Positions 36,141 through 45,115 of a stretch of 64,000 nt of DNA are shown piece by piece. Below the pieces are notes generated by a model. It was given only the letters and a program-made list of their open reading frames with translations. It searched no databases and had not been told where the DNA came from. The translations under genes and the position numbers were made by a program. Source of the DNA: Streptomyces sp. Edi2 (lineage in GTDB: Bacteria; Actinomycetota; Actinomycetes; Streptomycetales; Streptomycetaceae); assembly GCF_040253635.1 (NCBI RefSeq), contig NZ_JBEJGX010000003.1, forward strand, positions 1,798,001-1,862,000, given 5' to 3'. Each line of letters starts with the position of its first letter. Positions within the stretch are counted from its first letter, which is position 1.

Positions 36141-37493
36141 TCAGACGTCTGCAGAATGAAAGACGGTCCCGACTCCGACGGAAGCGCTAGTCCCCAGATT
36201 GATGATTGCATCCTCGCCGGCTGGAATTCCTCGGATCTGAGATCCGGCATATCCATCCGGAGTGATAAACACGCCCCAGACCGCATCCCAATTCTGGATG
36301 CGACGAGACTCGGGATTCACGACGGGCTCGTTTCGGGGAATCACCCTACGCTGCACGATGTACCCGTCTTTGGACGCCGACGAGAGCGCTTCTTTCCAAT
36401 CAGCAGCAGTGGATTCCCATCCTGCTACGATGCCATCCCCACTGTAGCCAACATGCGGCTTCAGAATGAGATGCTCTCGGTTGTCCTTGCAGTAGTCAAT
36501 GAGATCGACCAACCCTTCGCTACTTTCTGTAGGGCCCGCCACAAGGGTCCGGGTCCAGGGCAGTATTCGATCTATAACGTCCTTTTCTGTGGATGAAAAT
36601 GCGTGACGCCACCGCGGGTCAGATAACAGCGCCAGACATCCTTTATTTGCGACGAGCCCGCTCTGCATCTTCGTCCAAAGAATTACCTTGCCGTCCTCAT
36701 GGGCACGGAAGATCGGTTCAACAGCGCGATCGCCAGCGGGGTCCGCAAGCACCTCGTCGATGTCGAAGCACCGCAATATGACGTCGATCGGTTTGCCCTG
36801 GAGAAATAGCCGCCCGCCCTGGCTACGTACCTGGCTCACCTCGCCCAGCACGACGTCCAGCCCGAAGCGGCGCATCATTTCTTGGTATGAACGGTATACC
36901 GAGAGATATGGGTTCAGGCCGCCGTTGGTTTCAACGAAGGCAACTACCGGATCCGCGCCACCTGTTAAAGGTTGCGATACCCTTCGCAGAATTTTCGCAA
37001 TCCGCTCGCCAGTATGAATGTAGTCGAGCTGGAATTCCTCGGCGAATTCACGAAAAGCTTTCACCTGCAACAGCAGCCGGGAGATCTCGGCCCGGTCTAT
37101 CCCGCCCAATGCGCTGTCCACATTGTATTCAAGAAGCTTGAAAGAGCTTCCATCGTGATAGAGATCGGCGCGTCCGTACATCTCAGGCAAGCCGGTTAAT
37201 CGGCGCATCAACCCGGCACGTCGGGGGTCGATGCCGAGAGCTGCACAGTACGCTGTGGTGTCGCCGTCGAAGAGTCGCTCAGGGAGCGAGGACATGAGCC
37301 CAAAGAGATCAACGAGGTCAGCAGCACAGCGCTGAATTTCGGTCTCGTCGACAAAGAAAGGACGGGGAATCAGGCGACCGGCGCAAGCGGCCGATAATAC
37401 TGGCGGGATGTCGATGCTCTGCATAACATCAAGTAATCCCGAGTTACCGTCTAGACAACGTTGTAAATATCCGTCAGTGGCACGATCGTTCAT
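36141..37493 (-). CDS. Glutathionylspermidine-synthase-like ATP-grasp ligase
   Basis: A protein of about 450 residues resembling the C-terminal synthetase of glutathionylspermidine synthase and other circularly permuted ATP-grasp proteins. Segments include KLLEYNVDSALGGIDRAE (metal/ATP acidic site), VAFVETNGGLNPYLSVYRSYQEM and LKPHVGYSGDGIVAGW (ATP-binding loop). The family joins a carboxylate to an amine using ATP, so it may add an amine or amino acid to the peptide or a precursor. It has at least three TTA codons (36624, 36966 and 37197). The start may be TTG 37496 or ATG 37493. It is separated from the BCAT-like gene by 213 bp. Confidence 0.72.
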   Translation of the reverse strand: MNDRATDGYLQRCLDGNSGLLDVMQSIDIPPVLSAACAGRLIPRPFFVDETEIQRCAADLVDLFGLMSSLPERLFDGDTTAYCAALGIDPRRAGLMRRLTGLPEMYGRADLYHDGSSFKLLEYNVDSALGGIDRAEISRLLLQVKAFREFAEEFQLDYIHTGERIAKILRRVSQPLTGGADPVVAFVETNGGLNPYLSVYRSYQEMMRRFGLDVVLGEVSQVRSQGGRLFLQGKPIDVILRCFDIDEVLADPAGDRAVEPIFRAHEDGKVILWTKMQSGLVANKGCLALLSDPRWRHAFSSTEKDVIDRILPWTRTLVAGPTESSEGLVDLIDYCKDNREHLILKPHVGYSGDGIVAGWESTAADWKEALSSASKDGYIVQRRVIPRNEPVVNPESRRIQNWDAVWGVFITPDGYAGSQIRGIPAGEDAIINLGTSASVGVGTVFHSADV

Positions 37494-37496
37494 CAA

Positions 37497-39498
37497 GATC
37501 AGCTCTTTTGCGGTCTACTCTGCGCTAGTCACAGTCGCTTATCTGCAGGGATACCCAGAACGAAATTGGACATATCTCTTGCCTCACGTCCAGACACCGC
37601 GCACCCACCGCGTCTGGAGTTTGACCCTAATCGCTGACTGTCTATACCTGACAGTCATTCATGACACCCGGAAGCTCTATTATCCTGCCATGTACCGCCT
37701 TGGATGGCAAGGAATATTGTCGATACGACACACGACTGAGCATTTAACGCAAGTTGAGCACATAGCGACATGTTGTCCATTTTGTGATCATCCGGGTGGC
37801 ATCCGCTTTGGTGAGATTGGCACCTGAGTCTGGAGCAGCAGTGCATGGCTTTCGCCAGGTGCGACGCCGGCACTTGTCTCAGCTTGGCTTTAACTCAATG
37901 CCACTGCCTTGGGGCCGGCAGTGCGACTGCCTCCATGCCCTGAAGGTTTCAGCTGGCCAGCGGGATAACCGCGGTGATCGTGGGCGTCGAGTTGCCGGCA
38001 TGGGTGGCGTTTTTCCGCCACTGCGCCGGACTGCTTGTCGTGCAGCGGCTTCGTTGCGCCGCTCAGGGGCCGGCAACCGCGACGGTGTACGACTACCTGG
38101 TGCGCGAGGATCCGCAGTCCGGTGCAGGCCGCCGACTGCACGCACATTCCCTGGAACACCACCCCGGGTCCCTTGCGAGGCAGGGCCGTCAGGGTGCTCT
38201 CAGTCAATCCCCTCGCTGATGCCTTTCCATCTGACTGCAGAGCCGTGGTGTGGGAGCCGGCGACTCTACGGAACGACAAAACTCCAGACAGTGGGTTCTC
38301 GACCGCCATCCCCCATGCTGCTGCCGGGCACCTCGCGTGCTTATCCACCCATCGGCCGATGTGCTCAACCGCAGCCTGCGGCATCCGGTCTGGGCAGCTC
38401 GTCGTCCTGCTGGGGCGGATCAGAGCCCGGCAGAGGCGCTCGCCGAATGAATTCCCGCCAGTGGCAATCACTCGCCAGTCTGCACGCGGAGCACGACACC
38501 GTACTGGTCAGCCCGCCACTATCTGCGCTCCGTCGTCAGCCGCCGACCGGGAAGCGGGCTCTCAAGTCGCCTGCTTTCAAGCTCTGATGACGCAACGGAT
38601 CGCCGAACTCTATCCCGTGAGGCCGAACCCGATACTCACCAACTTGTGCACCATCGCCAGCGTGGCACGACCCATGACGCACCCCCTCCGCAGCGCCCAC
38701 CTCGCCGACGAGACGGTCGTCGGGCCGAAGATGATCGTCAGGTTCGACGACGGCCTGGCCGGCGCAGCTACCGCGTCTCCAACCAGCTGCGAGTCACAGA
38801 GCCCCGGGCCCTACTTCGCCCCCCGGTAGTCATGCCCGACGTCATCAGGCGTCATATCCGGTCAACGGCATACCTGATCATCCGGACACGTCACCGCAGC
38901 GCCAGTTCTTCGCACCTCGACCGAGCACACGAGCCCTCTTCTACCTCGCCGATGTCGAGCCGGCGCATCCTTCGCGATGCTCCGCGGCGGGCCCTCTGCC
39001 ACCCCCAACGCCACCTCGGCATCCTGGCGAAGCCCAAAAGGAAGCAGTGGCGATGCACCGCTACGACGTTAGCTTGGCACGCGGTCCAGTGTGGCAAAGC
39101 AACTCGTTCGACAAGATCGAGCTTCCGCTGGTTTATTGGTGTCACGCCCTGGCGATGCTTCCAGCTGTGCTGGTGCTGTAGTTCTGGCCGGACGCCGGGA
39201 CCGATGTGGCTCACGATGCACCCGATCACCACCCAACGTGAGCAGTCGATCAAGCCGGCGACCGGCCTGCTTCCTCGGCCCTGTCCCCTTGCTCGGCAGC
39301 TCTCCCGCTGATCGACGCGCTCCAGTGTCGTTCTGTCCAAACGCGATCAGCTCGGCGATACCCGCTGCCTTCCCTCTTTTCCCGTACGCATTCGCCGACA
39401 CGGCCAGGCCACTATCGTCGCCGTCTGGGTTTCGTGTATTTACTCTTCGATGAACGGCATGATGAGTCACGTGATTCACCCAATGGAAGGACGTCTCG
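37497..39498. other. 2-kb stretch without an intact gene
   Basis: The first 300 bp are AT-rich and probably carry the divergent promoters for the ATP-grasp gene. From about 37.8 to 39.4 kb, several overlapping short frames exist on both strands with no ribosome sites, no consistent codon bias and no domain I can name. It looks like decayed coding DNA or insertion-sequence remains. The isochorismate-synthase-like gene begins right after it with a good GGAAGGA site. Confidence 0.5.
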
Positions 39499-40929
39499 GT
39501 GATTGACCATCACATACCCTGTCGCGACCGCGCATTCCAGTTCGCCACTGAACTCTCCTCGGCAGCGGTCAAGGAGAACTCCCCCCTTCTCATGAGCTGG
39601 TCAACGCGGATACCCGCAGTTGACCATGTGAAATTCTGGGCTAGCGCGCAAGCGCTTACTGATAACGCTTTCCTTTGGCTTTCGTCTTGGGGAGGCCCAC
39701 GGATCGTTACGGCCGGCAGCACCGTAGAGCTTAACGGATCCGGTCCGGAACGGTTCATCGATGTCCGACGGGCCTGGTCGCGTATTTCCATGACTGTGCG
39801 TCGAAATTGCAACCTCCCAGACGCGCCGGGTCCGATACTCGTCGGCGGATTCACCTTCGCTCCCCAAGAGGGGAAGCACAACGACGCGCACTCGCTGCCC
39901 GACGGCCGGATGACTGCTCCTGCAGTTCAGTTGGTCGACTATCCCTCTGGCGATACCTACCTCACGGTAAACCTACGTATCGAGCCGGGTACCAGTGCTA
40001 CGCAGGCGCTCACCGACCGGTTCACGCTGGTTGACAAGTTGATCAACGGCAAATTTCCGCACGGTGGAAAGGTCGTCAACCGGCAAGTGGTGTCGAAAAC
40101 TGAAGTACCACTCGGGGCAGACTTCCAGAAGCTTGTTGCACAAGCAGTGGATGAGATCCGCAACGGGACCTTCGAGATGGTGGTGACGGCTCGCGAACTC
40201 CAGGTCAGGCTGGGCGAAGACTTTGACCTGCTGACAGCGGTCGAAAGCCTGCGCTCCTCCTCCCTTGGGGCAACCGTATTCGCAGCGCACACACGAAACG
40301 AAGGGCTTAAACAATGCTTCTTGGGTGCCACGCCTGAATATTTGGTACGCCTCAAGGGTGACACTGTACAAACCCTGGGGCTGGCCGGATCAACACCGCG
40401 GGGTCTCGATCCAGAAGAGGACTATGCCCTGGAACGCGAGCTGCTGGCGAACGAAAAGCTCCGCCATGAGAATGCAGTGGTGACAGAGATGCTGAGTCGG
40501 GCACTTTCTGATGTTTGCCATCGGATCGAGGTAGCGAAGGAGCCCACAGTCCTAAAGTTGACCAACATACAGCATCTGGCCACGCATCTATCCGGGCAAC
40601 TGGCATCTTCTCCGCCTTTAGGCATCCTCGACCTGGTGGCCAAGCTGCACCCCACTCCCGCGCTGGGCGGCTATCCGCGGCACGCGGCGCTCAACTGGCT
40701 TGGGCAAAATGAGCCGATCAATCGAGGCTGGTTCGCCAGTCCGGTTGGATGGGTCGACGGTCACGGCACGGGCGAATTCGCAGTGGCTATCCGCTCGGCT
40801 CTTGTGCAGGGCGAACTCGCCTCACTTTATGCCGGCTGCGCAATCGTTGAGGGCTCAGAGCCCGACGCCGAGTACGAGGAAACGAGCATCAAGCTGCGTA
40901 CGATGGCCTCCGCGCTTGGCTGCTTGTGA
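39499..40929 (+). CDS. Isochorismate-synthase-family (MenF/EntC-like) enzyme with altered active site
   Basis: A 476-residue chorismate-utilising enzyme. The C-terminal core has FLGATPEYLV, TLGLAGSTPRG, NIQHLATHLSG, LHPTPALGGYPR, RGWFASPVGW and GEFAVAIRSA, typical of isochorismate synthases. At codon 227, where MenF/EntC/MbtI have the Lys that activates water (KVVL-type motif), this protein has Met (FEMVVTAREL). The general-acid Glu (ATPE, residue 280) and the Mg-binding Glu residues appear kept, but the usual S-KD..EH motif reads NEKLRHEN. Codon 374 (40618-40620) is TTA. The start is GTG 39499 with GGAAGGA. There is no isochorismatase or pyruvate-lyase gene nearby, so the product may not be plain isochorismate. 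Confidence 0.85.
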   Translation: MIDHHIPCRDRAFQFATELSSAAVKENSPLLMSWSTRIPAVDHVKFWASAQALTDNAFLWLSSWGGPRIVTAGSTVELNGSGPERFIDVRRAWSRISMTVRRNCNLPDAPGPILVGGFTFAPQEGKHNDAHSLPDGRMTAPAVQLVDYPSGDTYLTVNLRIEPGTSATQALTDRFTLVDKLINGKFPHGGKVVNRQVVSKTEVPLGADFQKLVAQAVDEIRNGTFEMVVTARELQVRLGEDFDLLTAVESLRSSSLGATVFAAHTRNEGLKQCFLGATPEYLVRLKGDTVQTLGLAGSTPRGLDPEEDYALERELLANEKLRHENAVVTEMLSRALSDVCHRIEVAKEPTVLKLTNIQHLATHLSGQLASSPPLGILDLVAKLHPTPALGGYPRHAALNWLGQNEPINRGWFASPVGWVDGHGTGEFAVAIRSALVQGELASLYAGCAIVEGSEPDAEYEETSIKLRTMASALGCL

Positions 40930-40963
40930 AGACGAGGGTCTCCAATGTGCGTCAACACCGGTG

Positions 40964-41435
40964 TCAGCTGCAGATATAGAGTGCCGTAGGTGCGGCCTTG
41001 CGGGACACAGGCGCCCCCAGCCCCGGCAAACTGAAGGTGCACGTGGTGACCGGGAGGCATACCTGGGATGTGCGCAGGTGCTCCCTCAGCCACACGTGGG
41101 TGGGCTTGCTGCTACGCGAGGCGAGGTTGTCGGTGACGATCACGGTCCCGCCGGCGGTGTTGGCGTCGCCGCCCCGCTCCAGAAGCCGCTGGTGGTTGAC
41201 GCTGGTGCGCAGACATGGTGTTCTGCCGGCCGCCCGTCGGCAGGGCCCCAGATACCCACGTCCGCTCCGGCCTGCGGGTGCAGTCCAGATGGGCCTGGCA
41301 TGGCAACTCGCCGACGAACAGCAGCAGTCGGCACAGGTTGCGGTTACTGATACCGGGCCACCGCAGATCTCGACGATACGTCGCCAACTCACCTTGGATG
41401 CGACAGACTGTCATGGGAGAGGTCAACATGCCTCC
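40964..41435 (-). pseudogene. IS630-family transposase remnant
   Basis: In shifting minus-strand frames one can read FVGELPCQAHLDCTRRPERTW, then NHQRLLERGGDANTAGGTVI, VTDNLASRSS and a degraded end with FRKAALA-like text as SRKAAPT. The order and spacing match the DDE domain of Streptomyces IS630-type transposases (the VTDNL block is the second catalytic region). Several frameshifts make it inactive. It sits between the chorismate enzyme and the cyclase gene. Confidence 0.6.
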
Positions 41436-41517
41436 CACTGCCAGGAGTTGGCAGACTACACACAGGATGTGCCCAAGAATTTACGTTTGGTCGCAGACAG
41501 CGCAGTGAGGGTAAGTA

Positions 41518-42189
41518 ATGACATTCGTTGACATTAGTCAGGGTTGGTACGTGGGCATGCCGTCGTACGATGCCGACTGGTACCCAAAGTTCTCGGTTGA
41601 TGCCGTCATGACGCCAGAAACGGATCCAGCGAGCGTCGGTCGCACATTCACCGGGTTACACATCTTCCCGCATAACGGCACACACATCGAGAGTGGATTT
41701 CATTTCTTTGCCGACCGCGAGAAGATTGACGAGGTTCCGCTCGAAACCTTCGTCGGGCCGGCGCTGATCGCTGACCTGTCGCACAAACAGGATCTTGAGC
41801 CCATCACTGCCGATGACCTCGACAAGGCTGTCGGCGAAGTATGGCAGCCCGGACATCGGTTGCTCGTCCGTACTGATCACCCCATGCGTCACCTTGGGAA
41901 GTCCGATTACTGGGACACACCGCCCTACCTGACGCCCTCTTCAGCCGCCTGGATGGTGGACCATGACGTAAGTCTCGTCGGCCTTGACTGCCTCACCGAG
42001 CAACCAGGTGACCGCACATCACCGGTCCATCGAAGGCTACTTGAGGCTGGGATTCCGATCTTGGAGAACATTCAGAACCTCCATCTCGTGAGCAGCAGAG
42101 ACGTCCACTTGGTCGCACTGCCGATCAAGGTCAGCGGCGTGGAAGCGGCTCCAGCACGTGCACTTGTATTCGAGAACTGGGGGCGCTGA
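41518..42189 (+). CDS. Cyclase/kynurenine-formamidase-family metal hydrolase
   Basis: A 223-residue protein of the family of bacterial KynB formamidase, isatin hydrolase and polyketide cyclases. The metal motif reads HIFPHNGTHIESGFHF, so the usual HxGTHxD-P has Glu in place of Asp and lacks the Pro. Later parts are PGHRLLVRTDHP, DVSLVGLDCLTEQPGDRTSPVHRRLLEAGIPILENIQNLHLV. Codon 47 is TTA (41656-41658). GAGGG lies about 7 bases before the ATG. It may hydrolyse or cyclise an intermediate made by the chorismate enzyme. Confidence 0.82.
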   Translation: MTFVDISQGWYVGMPSYDADWYPKFSVDAVMTPETDPASVGRTFTGLHIFPHNGTHIESGFHFFADREKIDEVPLETFVGPALIADLSHKQDLEPITADDLDKAVGEVWQPGHRLLVRTDHPMRHLGKSDYWDTPPYLTPSSAAWMVDHDVSLVGLDCLTEQPGDRTSPVHRRLLEAGIPILENIQNLHLVSSRDVHLVALPIKVSGVEAAPARALVFENWGR

Positions 42190-42257
42190 CAAGCGCCTGA
42201 GGAGAACCGAGGCAAACCCACTGCACCAGTCGGCGGCCGAGCCGAGCCGGGCGGTAC

Positions 42258-42292
42258 GGGGGATGGCGGCATTGTTGTGGCCGCCATCCCCC
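42258..42292 (+). terminator. 13-bp perfect hairpin after the cyclase gene
   Basis: GGGGGATGGCGGC (42258-42270) pairs perfectly with GCCGCCATCCCCC (42280-42292) around a 9-base AT-rich loop, 69 bp after the cyclase stop. There is no T-run, but the stem is strong. From here to 42660 no credible gene is seen. Confidence 0.6.
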
Positions 42293-42660
42293 CAGGTCTT
42301 TCACCACGATGCCCGGACGACCTACGGCCAGGTAGTCGAAATCTTCCTGCCACCGGCCTCGGCCGTGCGCCGCGCGGCCGTTCCCCTCACCGTGAGCGGC
42401 AAGCCGAGTCTCTGGCAATGATCGCCAGGCGCCGGAGCCCTGCGCCGTCGCGCGCGACTGGTGACTCGTGCAGCTGTGCCCGGCCAGGTTCTCCCGGCTC
42501 GTCACGCCACGAGAGCCGGCCCAACCAGCGCCCGGCGGCACCGACACGTCATGCGGTAGGCACGCCGGGAACAGCTTGCCTGCTTTGACCTTCCCGTCAC
42601 CCCCGCAGACCCGATCTGATCACCGACCTTGGGCCTGAAGGGAGTTGACATAATGCGCCC

Positions 42661-43251
42661 ATGACCTTAATTGACCCCGTATCCGCCGTCGTTCCCGCCG
42701 GCATGATGAGTCGGCACGAACAACCCGTGATTCAGCTTGCAGGAGGCGTGGAGCTGCGACCATGGCAGCAGACAGATGCGTCAGCTTTGGTCGCCTCCAG
42801 TCTCGATCCCGCAATCCGACAGTGGAACCGGGTCCGCCCCCTGTCACCCGAGGAAGCGCGGCAGAAGATCGCCCGATGGCACGAGCGCTGGCGGACTGAA
42901 TCCGCAGCGGTCTGGGCTATCTGTCGCACGGCTGACGAAGAGATCCTCGGGTTGATCGGCCTCGGCGACATCGACCTCCACGGTGGCAGTGCCGAATACC
43001 TTTACTGGGTTCTGCCGGCCGCCCGCGGTACCGGCGTTGCGACACATGCGACAGTCGCACTCAGCCGCTGGGCCTTCGACGACTTGGGGTTGCACCGACT
43101 CCAACTCACCCACTCGACCGCCAACGAAGCGTCCTGCCGGGTTGCCACCAAGGCGGGGTTCGAACTGGAGGGAACCATGCGAAGCGCACTGCTGCACGCA
43201 GACGGGTGGCACGACGAACACCTGCATGCTCGTGTACGAGGTGACGAATAG
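42661..43251 (+). CDS. GNAT acetyltransferase, RimJ/RimL type
   Basis: A 196-residue N-acetyltransferase. The RimL-like pattern is GVELRPWQQTDASALVASSLDP, LIGLGDIDLHGGSAEYLYWVLPAARGTGVATHATVALSRWAFDDLGLHRLQLTHSTANEASCRVATKAGFELEGTMR, with the acetyl-CoA loop at ARGTGVAT. Codon 3 of the longest frame is TTA. The role could be modification or self-resistance for the peptide, or it may be a passenger gene between insertion-sequence remains. Confidence 0.82.
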   Translation: MTLIDPVSAVVPAGMMSRHEQPVIQLAGGVELRPWQQTDASALVASSLDPAIRQWNRVRPLSPEEARQKIARWHERWRTESAAVWAICRTADEEILGLIGLGDIDLHGGSAEYLYWVLPAARGTGVATHATVALSRWAFDDLGLHRLQLTHSTANEASCRVATKAGFELEGTMRSALLHADGWHDEHLHARVRGDE

Positions 43252-43499
43252 GGAATTGGCGGGCGGGGAGCTCCCCCGTCACCATGCATCGCACACGCCG
43301 GCTGGTCGCGCGGGCCGATCCGGCCGAGGCCCTGACCGTGGGCGGCGATGTGGCAGAGGGGCCCGTTCAACAGGTGCAGGACCCGGCACCTGCCAGGGCA
43401 GTGGCGCAAGGTCCCGGTCGCCGGATCCCTCGTGCCGCGGCGTGGGGAGGGGACGAGGGTAGAAGTGCTCGCGTCGGACTACCGCCTGCGCCACCTGCG

Positions 43500-43725
43500 G
43501 AAGAGGCATATACGCGGTCTCATGCGGGGAATTCGCCGGGAACAGAGTGCCACTTGACGCCATTGTCGGTGACGAAGAACATCGCGCCGGTCTTCTGCCG
43601 GTTGCGGTAGCCCTCCGGCTGCCCGCCCGGCCCTCCAGCCACGCCGGCACCGGCAGTGCGTCGCGGACCACCGCCCACTGGGCGTCCGTCATGCCGGAGG
43701 GATACCCCCGCGTCCTGGGCGGGCG
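43500..43725 (-). pseudogene. IS5-family transposase remnant, N-terminal part
   Basis: RGYPSGMTDAQWAVVRDALP followed by VPAWLEGRAG, then in the next frame GGQPEGYRNRQ and NGVKWHSVPGEFPA, matches the N-terminus of Streptomyces IS5-type transposases (usual text ends WRSMPADFP-W). It carries at least one frameshift and lacks the catalytic domain. Confidence 0.65.
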
Positions 43726-44114
43726 GTCGGCCGCGTTCCCGAATCGGTGCCCGAGGCCATCGCACGCCGACGGCGTCGAGTTGAACTCGAAAGACGAAAC
43801 CACGGGCTCGCGAACGGCACTTGCGTGCTGGTCGCCGAATGCCCTGCACTCACCACGGTGACGATGCCGTCACGTGTGGTGAGCGCAGGGGTGGGGTGCA
43901 GAAGCGTCATTCTTGACGCCCAGACGTGCGGTGCCCTCGTGCCGGTTAGCGCGCGACACGGATGGTCACCGATGCAGATGTGCGGTCCGTCCTCGCGTGC
44001 TGGTGGTGCTTGTCGGTCGAGTACAGCACCGAACGGAACTGCAGCTCGCCGGTGTACCTGGCCTTGACGTTGACGCGTGCATCACCGCTGAAGTTCTGCT
44101 TCCCCTTCCGCCAA

Positions 44115-44205
44115 TGGCCCCTAGAGATCGCGCGGGCCCCGGCCCGGCTCCAGCTGCTGGTCACCATCCCCGGGATCGGCCTGCGCACCAGGGACCGTGT
44201 TCGAC
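44115..44205 (+). pseudogene. Possible IS110-family transposase fragment
   Basis: APARLQLLVTIPGIGLRTRD resembles the conserved IPG-G segment of IS110-type transposases. Only about 30 codons remain. The surrounding 43726-44245 shows no other gene I can support. Confidence 0.35.
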
Positions 44206-44245
44206 CAGAACCATCCTCGTGATCTATAGAGAGACGGCTTCTCCC

Positions 44246-45115
44246 TCACTTCGATGGACCGCACCGTGGCAACGCAGAGCCCGCGTGTTGGTCCAACGGG
44301 GGCTCCCCAGTAGCCAGACGGCTCAGCGACAGGTCCACCGCCGCTTCCAGAGCTGCCCCCACCGCGCCCGTCAACTCGCGTTTCTCGAGAATGTCCAGAG
44401 CCGCTTCCGTCATCCCCCCGGGAGAGGCCACCGAATCGACGACGGCATCGGGCGTAAGCCCGCCCCCGGTGAGCAGTGCACCGGTGCTCTTCACGGCATG
44501 TGCCGCGAGTTGGTCAGCCACCTCGCGTCCCAGTCCCTGAACGGCGGCAGCCTCCGCCAGCGCCTGCGCGAATCGGGCAACCAGGGCCGGCCCTGCGCCG
44601 GACAAACTGCTCACCGTCTCCATCTGTGCCTCGTCCACGCCAAGTACACGACCGAGTGAACCAAAAACACCGCGCGCCAGTTCCAGATGCTCTCGATCTG
44701 CGCCAGAGCCCACCGAGAGCGCGGTGACGCCTGCACACAAAGCGACCGCCACGTTCGGCACCGCGCGTATCACCGGAACACCCGGCAATGCCGCAGCCAC
44801 GGCATCGGTGTGCCAGGAGGCAACCAGAGAGACCAGAAGCTGGTCGGCACTGACCACTTGCACGAGACCGCCCAGAACCTGCCTCATCTCGTGAGGGTGT
44901 ACAGCGAGGATGACGATATCCGCGCCCCGTACGGCCTCCGGGGCGCTGGGCATAGCCACCAGGCCGAATTCCGCAGCCAGAGCGCGGGCCCCGGCTCCGG
45001 TGCGGGACACGCCCCGGAGCCGTTCCGGTGACCAGCCCGCCGTGACCAGGCCGCTCACAACAGCTCGTGAGATCCGGCCACAGCCGATGAACGCTATCGT
45101 GGTCCGCGCCCTCAA
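44246..45115 (-). CDS. proC: Pyrroline-5-carboxylate reductase family
   Basis: A 289-residue NAD(P)H-dependent reductase of the ProC family, which reduces pyrroline-5-carboxylate to proline. It has the dinucleotide motif IAFIGCGRISRAVVSGL, VNVAVALCAGVTALSVG-like mid text (PNVAVALCAGVTALSVGSG) and the C-terminal dimer domain LSGAGPALVARFAQALAEAAAVQGLG with SVASPGGMTEAALDIL. I start it at TTG 45115, which overlaps the previous aminotransferase stop (TTGA) and has GGAG upstream. As part of a proB-proA-proC set inside an NRPS cluster it should supply proline or an analogue. Confidence 0.87.
   Translation of the reverse strand: MRARTTIAFIGCGRISRAVVSGLVTAGWSPERLRGVSRTGAGARALAAEFGLVAMPSAPEAVRGADIVILAVHPHEMRQVLGGLVQVVSADQLLVSLVASWHTDAVAAALPGVPVIRAVPNVAVALCAGVTALSVGSGADREHLELARGVFGSLGRVLGVDEAQMETVSSLSGAGPALVARFAQALAEAAAVQGLGREVADQLAAHAVKSTGALLTGGGLTPDAVVDSVASPGGMTEAALDILEKRELTGAVGAALEAAVDLSLSRLATGEPPLDQHAGSALPRCGPSK

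Noticed and set aside
43946..44188. Minus-strand frame ending in VNVKARYTGELQFRSVLYST, which reads somewhat like a protein
   Set aside because: It overlaps the possible IS110 fragment, has no family match by eye and no ribosome site. Support is too weak for a gene call.
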